DNA of 64,000 nt from Vitis vinifera (lineage: Eukaryota; Streptophyta; Magnoliopsida; Vitales; Vitaceae): NCBI RefSeq assembly GCF_030704535.1, contig NC_081823.1:25846001-25910000 (forward strand), in the 5' to 3' direction. Positions 48,700-60,569 of this stretch are shown here, piece by piece (the stretch's first letter is position 1; every line of letters starts with the position of its first letter). Under the pieces are notes generated by a model that saw nothing but the letters and a program-made list of their open reading frames with translations, was not told the origin of the DNA and did not search any database. Both the position numbers and the translations under genes were made by a program.

Positions 48700-49090
48700 G
48701 TGTTAATAAGAGTAATGTTTTAAAGTGGATATGTAGATAGGGTGGATGTGTAAAGTGATTAAGTGGATGCAAATATAAATTCTCAAAAAAAAAAAAAAAA
48801 AAATTGAAATTCTTTAAGAAGAATTTTTGCTGAAAATTTTTCAGTTTAGGAAATTCAATTTTGCAAATGGAGGTGAGTTTATGTGAAGTGAGATTTCAGG
48901 TGGTTGTGTTAATAAGATTAATGTTTTAAAGTGGATATGTAAATAGGATGGATGTATAGATTGATTAGGTGGATGCAAAATATAAATTCTCAAAAAAAAA
49001 AAAAAAAATGGAAATCTGAAATTCTTTTAGAAGAATTTTTGCAAGAATTCAATTTTGCAAATGGAGGTGAGTTTATGTGAAGTGAAATAC
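48700..49090. repeat. Tandem duplication, about 206 bp, next to the copia element
   Basis: The unit starting GTGTTAATAAG at 48700 recurs at 48906. Each contains the right end of the TIR element, an A-run of 16-19, GAAATTCTTT and GCAAATGGAGGTGAG. The copies differ at several positions. Confidence 0.85.
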
Positions 49091-49102
49091 AATTGAGCCA
49101 TA

Positions 49103-49232
49103 GAGCCCGTTTGACAGTGATTCTAAAACGCGCTTCTAACCTTTACAACACTTGAAAACAACTCTTTTGATAAAAATTTTCAAATATTAGAAATGTTAGA
49201 GGCGTCTCCTAGAATCACTGTCAAATGAGCTC
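49103..49232. mobile_element. Small MITE, 130 bp
   Basis: The ends are GAGCCCGTTTGACAGTG and, inverted, GAGCTCATTTGACAGTG; the match extends into GATTCTA on both sides. The downstream flank is TTA; the upstream flank (ATA) is imperfect. Confidence 0.75.
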
Positions 49233-50129
49233 TTAATAAATACATCCTTTGTTTCTGGAAACAAAAAAAAAAAAAAAACAAAACTGAGAGATATGCTCAC
49301 TACCTCTCTTCATGTGAGTTGCTTTGTTGTATCATATGTCGGTTTTCACATTTTGTTTTCTCTATCTCTCAATTGGTTATGTTGTTGGAAAAATACTAGA
49401 TAAACTCAAAGCAATGTATTTTCCTGAAGTCTTTTTAGAACTTTTTCAATTTTTCTGCCTGAAGTTCGTTTTTGAAGTCTGAAATGACCGTGTTTTTCTT
49501 CAATTTTTCAATGTAGGTTGAGAAATGTTGAATGATAATTGGAGCTTGTTTTTGGAAATGGAAGTGTGTTTCCATTTAAAACAATTCTGAATTCCCAAAA
49601 ATAAGATTTTGAGAACAGTCCTTAAAACTAGTTCTCAATTGTTATTAGGAATAAAATTCTGTTTAGGAACTGAAATATGAAAAACAATTTTTTTTGCCTT
49701 ATTCTTTGTGAAAGGACTGTACACTCATGTACAATACGAAAATTCCCTACCCATTCTTTGTGTTTTTCTAATTGTTTTTTTAGAACACTTTACAAAAATG
49801 TCTGAAAACACCTCAAATTTATCGGCAAAAATATCCTGCTTTCAAAGCAAATTCACTGAAAACTATTTTCAATAAAAAATTTATGAAACATGCTTTTTAA
49901 CTTAGAAAACTGTTTTATATTTTCTGAGTGCGCTCATGTACAGTGAAAAATTATTTTTAGTATTCAGTTCTCGATATTTGACAAAAATTGGTTGGAACAA
50001 AAATGGAATCGATTTTGTGTGGAAGTCTTTTTTATGTTTTAGAAATGCAAGCACTTTGGCAATTGAAAATAGTTCAGAAACAAATATTTGACTCCATTTG
50101 TGGTAATTCAAAATTTTCTAATTTTATTT

Positions 50130-50490
50130 CCAATTCTGAAACAGCCATTCTCATTTTTCATTCTGAAAAGATGATTTTTAGTTTTTGTTATGAAAGATTT
50201 ATTTCATGCCCTGTTTTGAGAAAAAAAAATTAATTTTTTAATTTCTTATTATACAAAATCATTTTTACTTTCAGTTCTGAAAGTTCATTTCTTATTTTGA
50301 AAAGAGCATTTCCACTTTTGGGTCTGAAAATCTACTTCATTTCTTGTTCTGAAAAAAATCATTTCCATGTCTGGTTCTTAAAAAGGAAGACTGTTTGTTC
50401 CAGTGAAAATTCATTTATGTCCTGTATAGAAAAAACCATTTTCATTTCTGGTACTGCCATTTCCATGTTTGATTCTAAAAAAAACTATTT
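50130..50490. repeat. Degenerate minisatellite in RLT3 intron 1
   Basis: About ten units of roughly 33 bases built on TTCATTTCTGGTTCTGAAAA and CATTTCCA follow in series, diverged and non-coding. The open frames across it are repeat-driven. Confidence 0.6.
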
Positions 50491-50492
50491 TA

Positions 50493-50899
50493 GGGCCTGT
50501 TTCACAATATTTTCAAAAATAGTTCTTAAAAAACATTTTTTGAGAACAATTATTGAAAACAGTTCTCACTTGCTTTCAAAAACAAAATTTTGTTTGGGAA
50601 ATCAATTGTGGAAAACAATTTTGTTGGCTTATTCTCGATAAAATTAACAGTAAACTTATGTGTAATGTAAAAGTTTTCAAAATATTCTCCATTTCTTCAA
50701 TTGTTACTAAGAATGGTTTATAAAAATCAATTGAAAACACCTCAGAAATTTGTTCTAGTAAACAACCTATTTTCAGAACAAATTCTCAAAAAATCTGTTT
50801 TCTGCCAAAATTTTATTAAAGGTGTTTTCTAAGTTTAAAAACTGCTTTCTGTTCTAAAGAATATAAAATTGTTTTGAAAAATAGTTTTCGAACAAGCCC
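50493..50899. mobile_element. Tourist-like (PIF/Harbinger) MITE
   Basis: The ends are GGGCCTGTTTC and GAACAAGCCC (inverted GGGCTTGTTC), followed inward by TTTTCAAAAATAG and its complement. TTA flanks both sides (50490-50492 and 50900-50902). A diverged relative without clear ends lies at about 49590-49930. Confidence 0.78.
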
Positions 50900-51102
50900 T
50901 TAATTTCTGGCTCCGAAATTGAAAAAAAGATTTTATTTTCAGTACTGTAACAACTATTGTCATCGGTAGGAGAGAGAGCCTAAAGACCCTAAATTACTTT
51001 ATCTCCAACTCTGTGTAGGCTTTTACATGAAGTGTAATTCTTGTGTTTTTTTAAATTAAATTTTTTATGGCTTATTATTGAAAATGACGTTTTCAGGACA
51101 CT

Positions 51103-54100
51103 ATGGGGACAAATGAGGTTGCAATTATTGAAGATCATGGAACAATTAATACTAATACAAACAGTATTAGGAGGAAGACTCCCCTCCAGCTTAAAACTCT
51201 CGAGAGCTTGTATTCGGGTGAGGTTCTCTCCTGTTCTATCTTTAATTCATTCCCTTTGTGTCGATGAATCCTTCTCAGGCTTAGTTTGGATCTTGGAAAG
51301 TACTAAGGAAAAAGAAAATGGGAAGGGATATCAACTTTGTTCTTTGGTTTGTTTATGGAAAATGTTCAGGAAAATGAAATATAATGAAAACTATTGCAAA
51401 ACATATACATTTCAAATTCACTGTTTTCTATTTAAAAATAAAATAAAATTGGAAAAGAATTGGGGATAAATTTATTGCATTCAAACATATGTCACTTTCT
51501 TTCTGCTTTTCTTAATTTTCTCTTTTCCTTTCCTTTGTACTTTTTGATATCTAAATGGATATTAAGCTTCATTTGGATCTTGGGAAATGAAAAAAATAGG
51601 AAGAAATTATTTAATTCACTTGTTTGGTTTGTCATGGAAAATATGAAATAAAATATAATGGAAATGATTTAATAACATATATACCAGCAAATTCTTTAAA
51701 TATTATATAAAAGATGAATAACATTGGAGAGGGAAGGAAGAAAAAACTTATTTGAGTTTAGAAATCATAGTTTACTCTCTGATTTAGATCTTGTTTGCTT
51801 TCCTGCACTTTTGATTCATTCTTATCTTTTTCTACTTATTTTTTCCCTTGTACTTTCATAATCCAACTAGAGCTTATTTTTCTTGCTTTCAACATTTGTC
51901 TATACAATTTTTATGAATCCTTTGTTAAAGTAATGCTGGTTCACCTGTTCTTTTCATGTTGTTATGGTGACATAAGTCATATAGCTGGGAGGTAATTAAT
52001 TCGTGGACAAAGACATCTTTTCTCTCTTTTAGCCTGTACTTGATTCAACATCTCATTCTAGAGAAAGTTTTATTTAAAAAAAGAAAACCTATTAAAGAAA
52101 TGTAATAACATTTCTCAAACCCTCATAATATGCATGGACATAAATGGAGCTTTGCAGAAAAGAAAACATTAAAAATTTCACTTAGAAATTGTTTTTGGTT
52201 GAAACAAGAGAGCTGTATTTTGTCCATTGTTCTAACATGATTTTGGGTGATGCAGAGGATAACTATCCCACACAAAGGGTTATGAAAGATTATGCTGCGG
52301 CTTTAGGATTGACATACAAGCAGGTCAGGGGATGGTTTTTTGAGAGGAGAAGAAAAGAGAAAAATGAAAATGGTATGGGAGTATCATCAAGTAAGAAACT
52401 TGTTAGGGCCAAAAATGGGATTGGAGTCGTAGCTGCAAAAAAGATAATTAGGCGAGTTGGCTTGGCAGCTCATTGTAGAGGAAACATGTCTTCATCTTCA
52501 ACATACAACAGGGCATGCCTTGGGGCTCACCATTGGCATTGTTTTCGCAATCATGACTCTAGGGCTGTTGAGAGAGGGAAAATTTTGAATGAAGACTTAT
52601 CAACTACAGATTACATACTGAAGAAGGTGTTCCGAAAGGATGGTCCCCCCCTTGGTGTGGAGTTTGATTCTCTACCTTCTAGTTCATTTTGCCATTGTAC
52701 AGGTATGTTGTGGCACTTTCACTCTTCTGTTTCTTTATGAACTTATATTTTGTAGTTTCTGTTAAAGGATTACTTTATTAAAATTGATGAATTGTTCATT
52801 GCACATCTTCTTGTGAGTTTCTGGTGTTTGTGAACTAGCTTCTCAACAGTGCTCTATCTATGGAGGCAATGCAATGTTGTTATTCAACTGCTCAATCTTT
52901 TTTGAGCTTAAGGAAATGAATGAAAATACTTGTAGTTAATCTTCTTGACTTCTTACTTTGAACTTTTTTAATGAGTCATTGATTGATATGAATTTGTAAA
53001 TACAATGAAGATGAGAAGACCCTTCAAAAATTTACACCAACTGATTAAAAGGATAACAAAAGGCCTTTCTGCAAGGAGGAAAAACAAAACGAGCTCAAGG
53101 AAGTAACAAAAACTTGTACTAGTCAATGAACCTACTACACAACTTGGGGTTAAAAAATCCCCAACAAAAGAAACCGGCTACTTAGCTGCCCTTTCATTAA
53201 CTGATCTGCTACATAATTGGCTGAACATGGCACTTATCAAAAAAAAAAAAAAAATAATTGGCTGAACATGGAGCCCAAGAAAGGGAGCAATATGAGGTAC
53301 TAGCAACATTTTGAATTTGGCGAAGCCACCTATACTTTGACCTCTCTCTGATTTGGAAGCTGAAGAGACTGCAGTAGCAGAATCCCCACCCCCCCATAAA
53401 TTAGAGAGATCCAAAGCCTGGCTTGCAGTAAGCCCTCCAAAAGTGTGAAGATTTCTACCTCCATGGCTAAATCCTTTCTTGTTGCTTTTAAGAAAGTTCT
53501 TAATAATGAACCACGATGACCTCTAGTCACACCTTCAATCCTAAACTGTCCTAGGCTATGCAAGACACATCCATCAAAATATAGGTTAAGTAGATCCATT
53601 GAAGGTGGAATCTACACTGGATCACCTTTTAGGCCTGCAGACCACATTCCAATCAAGTTGTAGGAAGCTTGAAGGAGAACACGCTATGGTTGTTGAGTTA
53701 GAGGCCCAAAGAGGAATATAAATATACCAAGTTCCAAATAGGCTCCTTGGTCCTTAATATATCCTCAAAATCCATGATCCAATCCTGCCAATTATTCAAA
53801 GCAAAGTAAGGCAAACCACCTGCCAGAGCACCCTGCCTCTAGGAGCACCCACACTATGATTTTTTATTTATTTTTATTTTTTAATTTCTTTTTATAATAG
53901 GAAATCCACTCTGGTAGCAAGACATTTATCCTGACTTCCAGCGAAACAATGGGCCCACGCCTTTACCACTTAAATATTGGGAAGGTCAAATGTGGGACCT
54001 CTGGTTCTTTCTAGAGAGCACTGCTGTTGAGCTATAGCTCCATGGGCCAGGCCTTCCACTATGAACTTTTTGGTTAATGGGAACTGTAGCAATGATTGCT

Positions 54101-55413
54101 TGGGAGTTCTTTCCATTTCACTGTTGTGTTCAAAAGGAAGTACTTCTAAAATGATATATATCACCATCATGCATGTGTTTTAAGGTTGTTTATGTTGTTT
54201 TTTTTTTTCTTAATCACTTTTTTTTAAGTCCTTACATTGAACTGTCATACTCTATATTTGAATAGCTTCAAATTTTAGTGAGCTCATGCTGTTTTGAATG
54301 TCCAGATTCCAGAAACTCCCATCGTACTTGCCAAGAGAACCAAACATCTTCCAAAAGGAGAAAGGTGGTGGTAGTATGTTTTTAGCTGGCATCTTCCATA
54401 AATTAGCATCATCTATGGAGTTCCTTTCATTCCCCTGACTCTGACTTTCACATTCATTTTACATGTAAACTTTTAGGTGTCCAAGCCTGCTGTTTTACAC
54501 CAGCAGTTTTGCAATAATAAGAGTGCTCCAGCAAAAATACACGGTATTGGAAAAGGTTTGATGACAGTCTGGAGGGCAACAAATCCCGGTGCTGGAGATT
54601 TTCCTACTGGCATTGATTTTGCTGATGGACAAGTTGCTGCTGTATCTCCAACTTCAACTTCTATACTAAGAAAGTCACTAATAAAAAAGAAAAAGCCACG
54701 AAAACAGTCATCCGTTACTGTAAGTCATCCAATCAACTTTTTGTGACATTCCTTAAAATTTGTGTGTTTGTTCCAATTGATAGTTGAGCAAACGTGTACT
54801 ATTACCACTGCTTCTGGTAGTAGGCTGATGTGAATTTTTTTTTTTTCAGAAATGGAAAAGTGTAGGTGGTAAATTGAATGATAAAAAGAAGCCTTCAAGA
54901 AAAAGGGGAAAGGTACATGTAATCTAGTTATTTCATGTGTATGTTCAGGTTAATATTTGTAGTTGCTCAAATTCTGCTTGTTATATTTCAGGTGGAATGT
55001 AATAAAGATGTGAATCAGAAGAAGCCAAATAAAGAGAAATGTGAACTTGCTCTAGAAGAAGGGAAATCTCAAGAACACCTTGATCAGTTTGCAATGCTGA
55101 TGGATGATGAGGAGCTGGAGCTTCAAGAATCGCAGGCAGGACCAAATCCTGTGACATGCTCTGCTCATTTTGCTACCAATGGACTACATGGCTGTTCACT
55201 TTGCAAAGGTTGGTTTCATTTGTTGTATTTTAAATTCTTGATGACCCCCTTACATCATATTGAGTTTCTTTTACACCCATAACGACAATGACCTGGAGGT
55301 TGTCATGTTCAGATTTGCTGGCCAAATTTCCTCCCAATGCTGTTAAGATGAAGCAACCATTCTGTATGCAACCTTGGGATTCTTCTCCAGAGCTTGTCAA
55401 GAAAATGTTCAAG
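51103..55413 (+). CDS. RLT3: Homeobox-DDT domain protein, RLT3 type (5' part; continues past the window)
   Basis: Seven coding exons join in phase: 51103-51217, 52256-52702, 54306-54364, 54477-54719, 54850-54912, 54992-55208 and 55313-55413 (415 codons). The ATG lies six bases into exon 2 (51097). The homeodomain spans about residues 23-80: RRKTPLQLKTLESLYSE leads into the recognition helix YKQVRGWFFERRR. A basic linker and DYILKKVFRKDGPPLGVEFD follow. The later exons carry KHGIGK-like HGIGKGLMTVWR, a Lys-rich stretch and the DDT-side segment DDEELELQESQAGPN with CSAHFATNGLHGCSLC. RLT proteins partner ISWI chromatin remodellers in the nucleus. The next expected exon (DDT core) is not present before 64000. 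No frame breaks are seen despite the transposon-filled introns. Confidence 0.88.
51278..51874. mobile_element. Two back-to-back diverged Tourist-like MITEs in RLT3 intron 2
   Basis: The first starts GGCTTAGTTTGGATCTTGG near 51278 and ends near 51566. The second starts AAGCTTCATTTGGATCTTGG near 51563 and ends AATCCAACTAGAGCTT near 51873. Both have CTTTGTAC or CTTGTAC before the right end, as in the copy at 40014. They share or abut at a TTA. Confidence 0.55.
53165..53620 (-). pseudogene. RNase H-like (RVT_3) fragment in RLT3 intron 3
   Basis: Across two or three frames the minus strand reads FDGCVLHSLGQFRIEGVTRG, KDLAMEVEIFTLLEGLLQAR and SWAPCSANY, typical of the RNase H domain found in plant LINE-derived sequences. 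Frameshifts and a 24 bp insertion break it. No active-site integrity can be claimed. Confidence 0.65.
53231..53254. mobile_element. Micro-retroposon of 24 bp with a poly(A) tail
   Basis: CACTTATC followed by a run of about 16 A is flanked by TAATTGGCTGAACATGG on both sides (53214-53230 and 53255-53271). A 17 bp target duplication plus poly(A) is the signature of LINE-mediated insertion; here almost everything but the tail was lost to 5' truncation. It interrupts the RNase H fragment. Confidence 0.75.
53621..54230. other. Rest of RLT3 intron 3, probably LINE-derived
   Basis: T-rich runs at 53860-53900 and 54200-54225 and short minus-strand frames suggest decayed retroelement sequence; no domain is recognised. 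Confidence 0.35.
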
Positions 55414-56295
55414 GTGAATAGGAGCCTGAAATTGGGCATCATGTTTTTCACTTCTGAAAGTTCAAGATAATCTTACTTAAATGATGATTATGTATTTTCT
55501 TTTCCCATGTTCAAGTTTCTTAGTTATTGTTAATTTCATTATTAATCTTAAAAAAAAGGCTCAAGTTTATATCTAAATGCAATTTGCATCAACTGAGCTT
55601 ACCCCTTTTCTTGAAGTTCAGATGCATTTAGTGTCAAAGAATTCAAAACCCTAGTTCCTACAAAATATGTACCCTTTCTTGTGTTGGAGAATTATCACCT
55701 GAACTCTGAACCTGTTGTTTTGAGCATGGTTTTTAATTTTGTGTCAGTTTATTGTGATGGAATTTCAGTTGGGCAGGTAATGAAAGAAATCGACATTTGG
55801 TAAAAAACAACCATCCTTATTCTGTCAATTCAAGTGGAGAATAGGAGCTTTATGGTTGTTTTCCTGATGCTTTTGAATATTAGTATGAACTTATATGTGT
55901 AAGTTGAAAATAGGAGTTTTACAGTTGTGTTCAATGTTTTTGAATGCCAGTGTGAATTTTTTTTTTTTAATTTTTTTTTTATGTACGCATGTGTGTAGTG
56001 CAGTGTAGTGTGGCATGTACAAGCTACTTGAAGAAAGAGTTGTTGGAGGAATTTTAAGGGGTTGGATAGCCATAATCTCCTAGATAACTTGAAAAAAATA
56101 TTCATCTTGTGAAATATGGAACATATCTTATGGGAAAATCAAATACCTCTGCATACAACTTAATTGTTGTGTCTTCTTAATTCATGAATGGAATTAACAT
56201 CAAAATCAGATTAGTAGCTTAGAAAACTAGTTTCTCTTATTCACTACATTTTGCAATATGTGAATGCGGTCATTTTTAATTGGTGTCTATGTGTT
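55414..56295. other. RLT3 intron before the LINE locus
   Basis: No exon with the expected DDT sequence is present. Two diverged copies of a 65-base phrase (GAATAGGAGCTTTATGG and GAAAATAGGAGTTTTACAG) lie in tandem at 55836-55960. Confidence 0.5.
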
Positions 56296-56653
56296 AGATA
56301 TGTGTAACTGATTTTTTTTTTTTTTTTGATAGGAAACAACAAAGAAATATATTGATAGAATTAAGAAGTACAAAAGAAGGATGAGGAATCCTCCCACCAA
56401 AGAAATCTAAACAATAAGAATACAAAAACAAGAAACTAAAAGGTAAAAACAACGAACAATCTCTCTTAGCTAGACGATCCTATTGGAGCTACATACTGCT
56501 AGCCAATCTAGTTGTAACACATTAAGGGGAATGCCCTTAAAAACCATGGAGCAAAAAACTCAAAAAGAAGCAAGGAAGTGAATGGAATCCCATAGATTCT
56601 CTGAATTCCTAGTTTTATCCTCAAATATCCTAGCATTTCTTTCTCGCCACAAC

Positions 56654-56875
56654 CTAAATTAAAGCAATGCACGCAGTTTGCCACAAAACCATGCCTCTCT
56701 TGGATTTTCCAAAATCTTTAAAATTGATGGACATCATGTCAGAAATGCTTCTTGGGAGAACCCAATCCATCTTGGCTAACTGAAATAATCTGTGCCACAA
56801 TCCCATTGTCAAAGAACAATGTAAGAAAAGATGATCTGCTGATTCTCCTCGCTTCATACACAACTTACAAATGTC
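56654..56875 (-). pseudogene. LINE zf-RVT domain (3' part, outer LINE)
   Basis: Minus-strand frame with CMKRGESADHLFLHC and MGLWHRLFQLAKMDWV, the zinc-binding reverse transcriptase domain found at the C-terminus of plant L1 ORF2. It is interrupted by the nested LINE; the N-terminal side resumes at 59215. Confidence 0.85.
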
Positions 56876-56892
56876 AGGATTAAGAGCTTTGT

Positions 56893-59197
56893 CAGGGCAT
56901 TTACAAGTTTATATAAGATAATTGCTAAGGTCTTATCAGGGCGTTTACGCAAAGTTCTTCATGAAACAATCTCTGGCTCTCAAGGAGCCTTTGTTGAAGG
57001 GAGACACATTCTGGATGTTGTGTTGATAGCCAATGAAGTGGTGGATGAGAAAAGAAGGTCAGGGGAGGAAGGGGTAGTCTTCAAAATCGATTTTGAGAAG
57101 GCCTATGATCATGTGGATTGGGGCTTTTTAGATCATGTGCTACAAAGGAAGGGGTTCAGCCAGAAATGGAGATAATGGGCTGTTTGTCTTCATCAAGTTT
57201 TGCAATCCTAGTTAATGGGAATGCAAAGGGTTAGGTTAAGGCCTCTAGAGGTTTGAGACAAGGTGACCCCCTTTCTCCTTTCCTTTTTACTTTAGTGGCA
57301 GATGTTCTAAGTAGGTTGATGATCAAAGTAGAGGAAACTGGGCTAACTGAGGGTTTCTTTGTGGGGAGGGATAGGACTAGAGTGTCTTTGTTACAGTTTG
57401 CAGATGACACCATCTTTTTCTCTAAAGCCTCTATGGAACATCTTCAAAACCTCAAGATTATCCTTTTGGTTTTCGGGCAAGTATCTGGTTTAAAAATCAA
57501 CTTAGAAAAAAGCACCATTTCAGGTATTAACACTAGACAGGAGCTGTTGTCTAGTTTGGCCTTGGTTTTGGATTGCAAAGTGTCAGAGTGGCCTTTGTCT
57601 TATTTAGGCCTTCCATTGGGAGGGAACCCAAAGATAATAGGCTTTTAGGATCCGGTGGTTGAGAGAATTTCGAGGAGGTTGGATGGTTGGAAAAAGGCCT
57701 TTTTGTCTTTGGGAGGGAGGATTACTTCAATTCAGTCTTGTCTGTCTCATATCCCTAGCTACTTTCTCTCCCTCTTTAAAATCCCATCATCAATGGCTTC
57801 AAAGATTGAGAAGATGCAAAAAGATTTTCTTTGGTCTGGGGCGGGGGAAGGGAAGAAAGATCATCTTATCAGATGGGATGTTGTTAGCAGACCAAAGGAG
57901 TTGGGAGGTTTGGGTTTTGGAAAGACTTCTCTGAGAAATATTGCTCTCTTAGGGAAATGGCTTTGGAGGTTCCCTAGAGAAAGGAGTGGTCTTTGGCATA
58001 AGGTTATTGCGAGTATATATGGGACACATCCTAATGGATGGGACGCCAACATGGTGGTGAGATGGTCACACAGATGTCCTTGGAAGGCTAGTACTTAAGT
58101 TTTCCAGGTTTTTTCCCCTTTTGTCCGCCTAATGGTGGGCAATGGGGAGAGAATTTGTTTTTGGGAAGATCTTTGATGGGGTAACCAAACTTTGTACTCT
58201 CAATTTGCTGATCTTTATAGAGTTATTTCTGTGAAAAACCTCACTGTCTCAAATGTCCTTGACAATTTCTTTCCACTGTCTTGGAATTTTAATTTTCCCC
58301 GCAATCTTACTGATTCAGAAATTGATCTCCTTTAGAGATTAATGTCATCCTTTAGTTCTGTGCTTTTCTCCTTCTTTGGCAGATTCAAGAGCGTGGTCTT
58401 TGTCATCGTCAAGCTTGTTTTCAGTGAAATATTTTTTCTTGGCCTTGTCAAAAGTCTCAAATCCTATCTTGTTCCTTCTGGCCAAGTTTTTGTGGAGTTC
58501 AAAAGCCCCTTCAAAGGTTAAGACCATCGCTTGGTTAGTAGCACATGGGAAGGTAAACACCAATGATAAGTTGCAATTGAGAAGACCCTACAAATCCCTC
58601 TGTCCTCAATGGTGCATTCTTTGCAAAGGAAATGAAGAGTCGATTGACCACCTTTTTCTTCATTGTCCTGTTACCATTGGACTCTGGCACAAGTTGTTCA
58701 ATCTAGTGGGGTTGGTTTGGGTCCCTCCAAGGAGTTTTGAGGACATGCTGGTTATTGCTTTTAAAGGCTTGGGGAACTCATTAAGAGGCAAGAGACTTTG
58801 GCAAATCGCTTGCCTTACTTTGATTTGGATGGTATGGCAAGAGAGAAACAATAGGATCTTTGAGGATAAAGGGAGAACGGAAGAGATGTTATGAGATTTG
58901 ATTCGGTTCTATTCTTCCCTATGGGCTTCTTGTACTGAAACTTTTAGAGGAGTTCCTCTAAGTGTTTTACAACTCAACTGGATTGCGATTTGCGTTTCAA
59001 AAGTTTGAAGAATGTTGGGGTTTCTCTTTGTTTTTAGATTTCTATTGGTGGGAGTTTTCTCTTTTGTTCAGTTTGTGTAGGAAGAACCTCTCATCCTTCC
59101 CTTGGTTTCTTCTCTTTCTTTTGTATCTTTTCTTTCTCCTGTATCTTTTCTTCTATTAATATATTTTTCTTCGTTTCTGTTCAAAAAAAAAAAAAAA
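56893..59197 (+). mobile_element. Nested 5'-truncated L1-type LINE
   Basis: Flanked by AGGATTAAGAGCTTTGT (56876-56892) and AGGATTAAGAACTTTGT (59198-59214), a 17 bp duplication with one mismatch. It ends in an A-run of about 15 (59183-59197). It starts inside the RT domain (YKIIAKVLSGRL) and lies antisense to the host LINE's 3' half. Confidence 0.85.
56905..58894 (+). pseudogene. Nested LINE ORF2 remnant (RT and zf-RVT)
   Basis: RT motifs DFEKAYDHVDW (about 57100), RQGDPLSPFL (57254) and the catalytic LQFADDTIFF (about 57400) are followed by LGLPLGGNP, FLWSG, and the zf-RVT domain CILCKGNEESIDHLFLHC (about 58617). Stops and frameshifts after the DFEKAYDH segment, near 57648 and 58098 break it. 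Confidence 0.88.
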
Positions 59198-59214
59198 AGG
59201 ATTAAGAACTTTGT

Positions 59215-60551
59215 AGGGTCTTCTCAATTGTAGCAAGTCATTAGTATTTACCTTCTTGTGTGCCACTAACAAGACAAAGGACTTGACTTTAAAAGAGACT
59301 TGAGAATTCCATACAAAATTAGTAGGGAAAACTAGAGATAAATCGGAAAGGTGGGACAGGGCTAGAAAAAGAGACTTGACTGTAAATAACCCTGAAGAAA
59401 ATAAAGACTAGGATCTCGCATCTGAAACCGATGGGGATAAATGCAAACAATCAAATGAACGTATGAAACTTTCTAAATCTTTTATCTCAGAATCGGAAAG
59501 GATACGATGTAAATTAAAGTTCCATGAGAAGGGGCAATCAGAACCGAGAATTGAACATATGAGAATATTTTAATCTGTGACTACTCTAAATAGTCTTGGA
59601 TATTGGAAACCCAAAGGTTGGTCCCCCCACCACAAGTCTTCCCAAAAGCGAATTCTTTCCCCATCTCCTACCACAAACCGAGTATACTTTGAAAAATCCT
59701 GAAAGACCTGTGCAAAAGCCTTCCAAGGGCAACGATGTGACCATCTGACTATCGTGTTGGCATCCCAACCATTAGAATGTGTCCCATAAATGCTTAGAAT
59801 GACCTGATGTTACAAAGTTGAACTCTCCCTAGGATACTTCCACAACCATTTCCCTAAAAGAGCGAGATCCCTTAGAGAAATCTTCCCAAACCCCAATCCC
59901 CCTTTTGCCTTCGGTTTACACACTACATCCCAACTAATAAGATGATCTCTTTTACATTCCCCAACTCCTGACCAAAGGAAATCCCTTTGCAATCTCTCAA
60001 ATTTTGCAGCCACTGAAGCGGGAATCTTGAGCAAGGATAGAAAGTAGATAGGAATGTGGGAAAGGCATGAGTGGATAAGAGTTATCCTACCTTTGAAAGA
60101 TAAATAAGTCTTTTGCCACCCATCTAATCTCCGCGAGATCCTCTTAATCACTGGATCCCAAAAGCCACAAGCCTTTGGATTCCCTCCCAAAGGAAGACCC
60201 AGGTAAAGTATAGGCAAATCAGAAGCCTTGCAATCAAGCATCAAGGCCAACCTAGAGAGATGATCTTGATCAAGGTTGATGCCAAAAAGGTTACTCTTGT
60301 CAAGATTGACCTTAAGCCCAAAAATTTGCCCAAACACTAAAAATAAACTCTCAAGAGTTTGCAGTTCTTCCACACGTGTTAGAAAAGAAGATGGTATCAT
60401 CTGCGAATTGCAGATGGGACACCCTTGTTCTATTCCTACCTACACTGAAGCCCTCCTACATACTTCTTTCCTCTACTCTCAACAACATCCTACTCAACAC
60501 ATCGGCGACGATAGTAAACAGAGAAGGTGATAGAGGATCACCTTGTCTTAA
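59215..60551 (-). pseudogene. Outer LINE ORF2, central RT part
   Basis: On the minus strand from 60551: RQGDPLS, LQFADDTIFF near 60390, then an open frame 60400-59810 with FGLKVNLDKSN, LYLGLPLGGNP and DFLWSGVGECKRDHL. The catalytic ADD is intact, but frames change near 60390 and below 59810. Confidence 0.88.
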
Positions 60552-60569
60552 TATAGGCAAGGTAGAGAT

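Larger units (their letters stand above)
43078..48784. mobile_element. TIR element interrupted by the copia retrotransposon
   Basis: The left end reads GAGTATTTATATTTGCATCC and the right end is the near complement GGATGCAAATATAAATTCTC; further inward CCACATCCACCC pairs with GGGTGGATGTG. Both flanks are A-runs, which may be the target duplication. Without the copia insert it would be about 630 bases. A second copy of its right end lies at 48906-48999. Class uncertain, possibly Mutator-like. Confidence 0.55.

Noticed and set aside
55740..55785. Possible small RLT3 exon after 55413
   Set aside because: It has plausible splice sites, but the product does not match the expected DDT-domain sequence.
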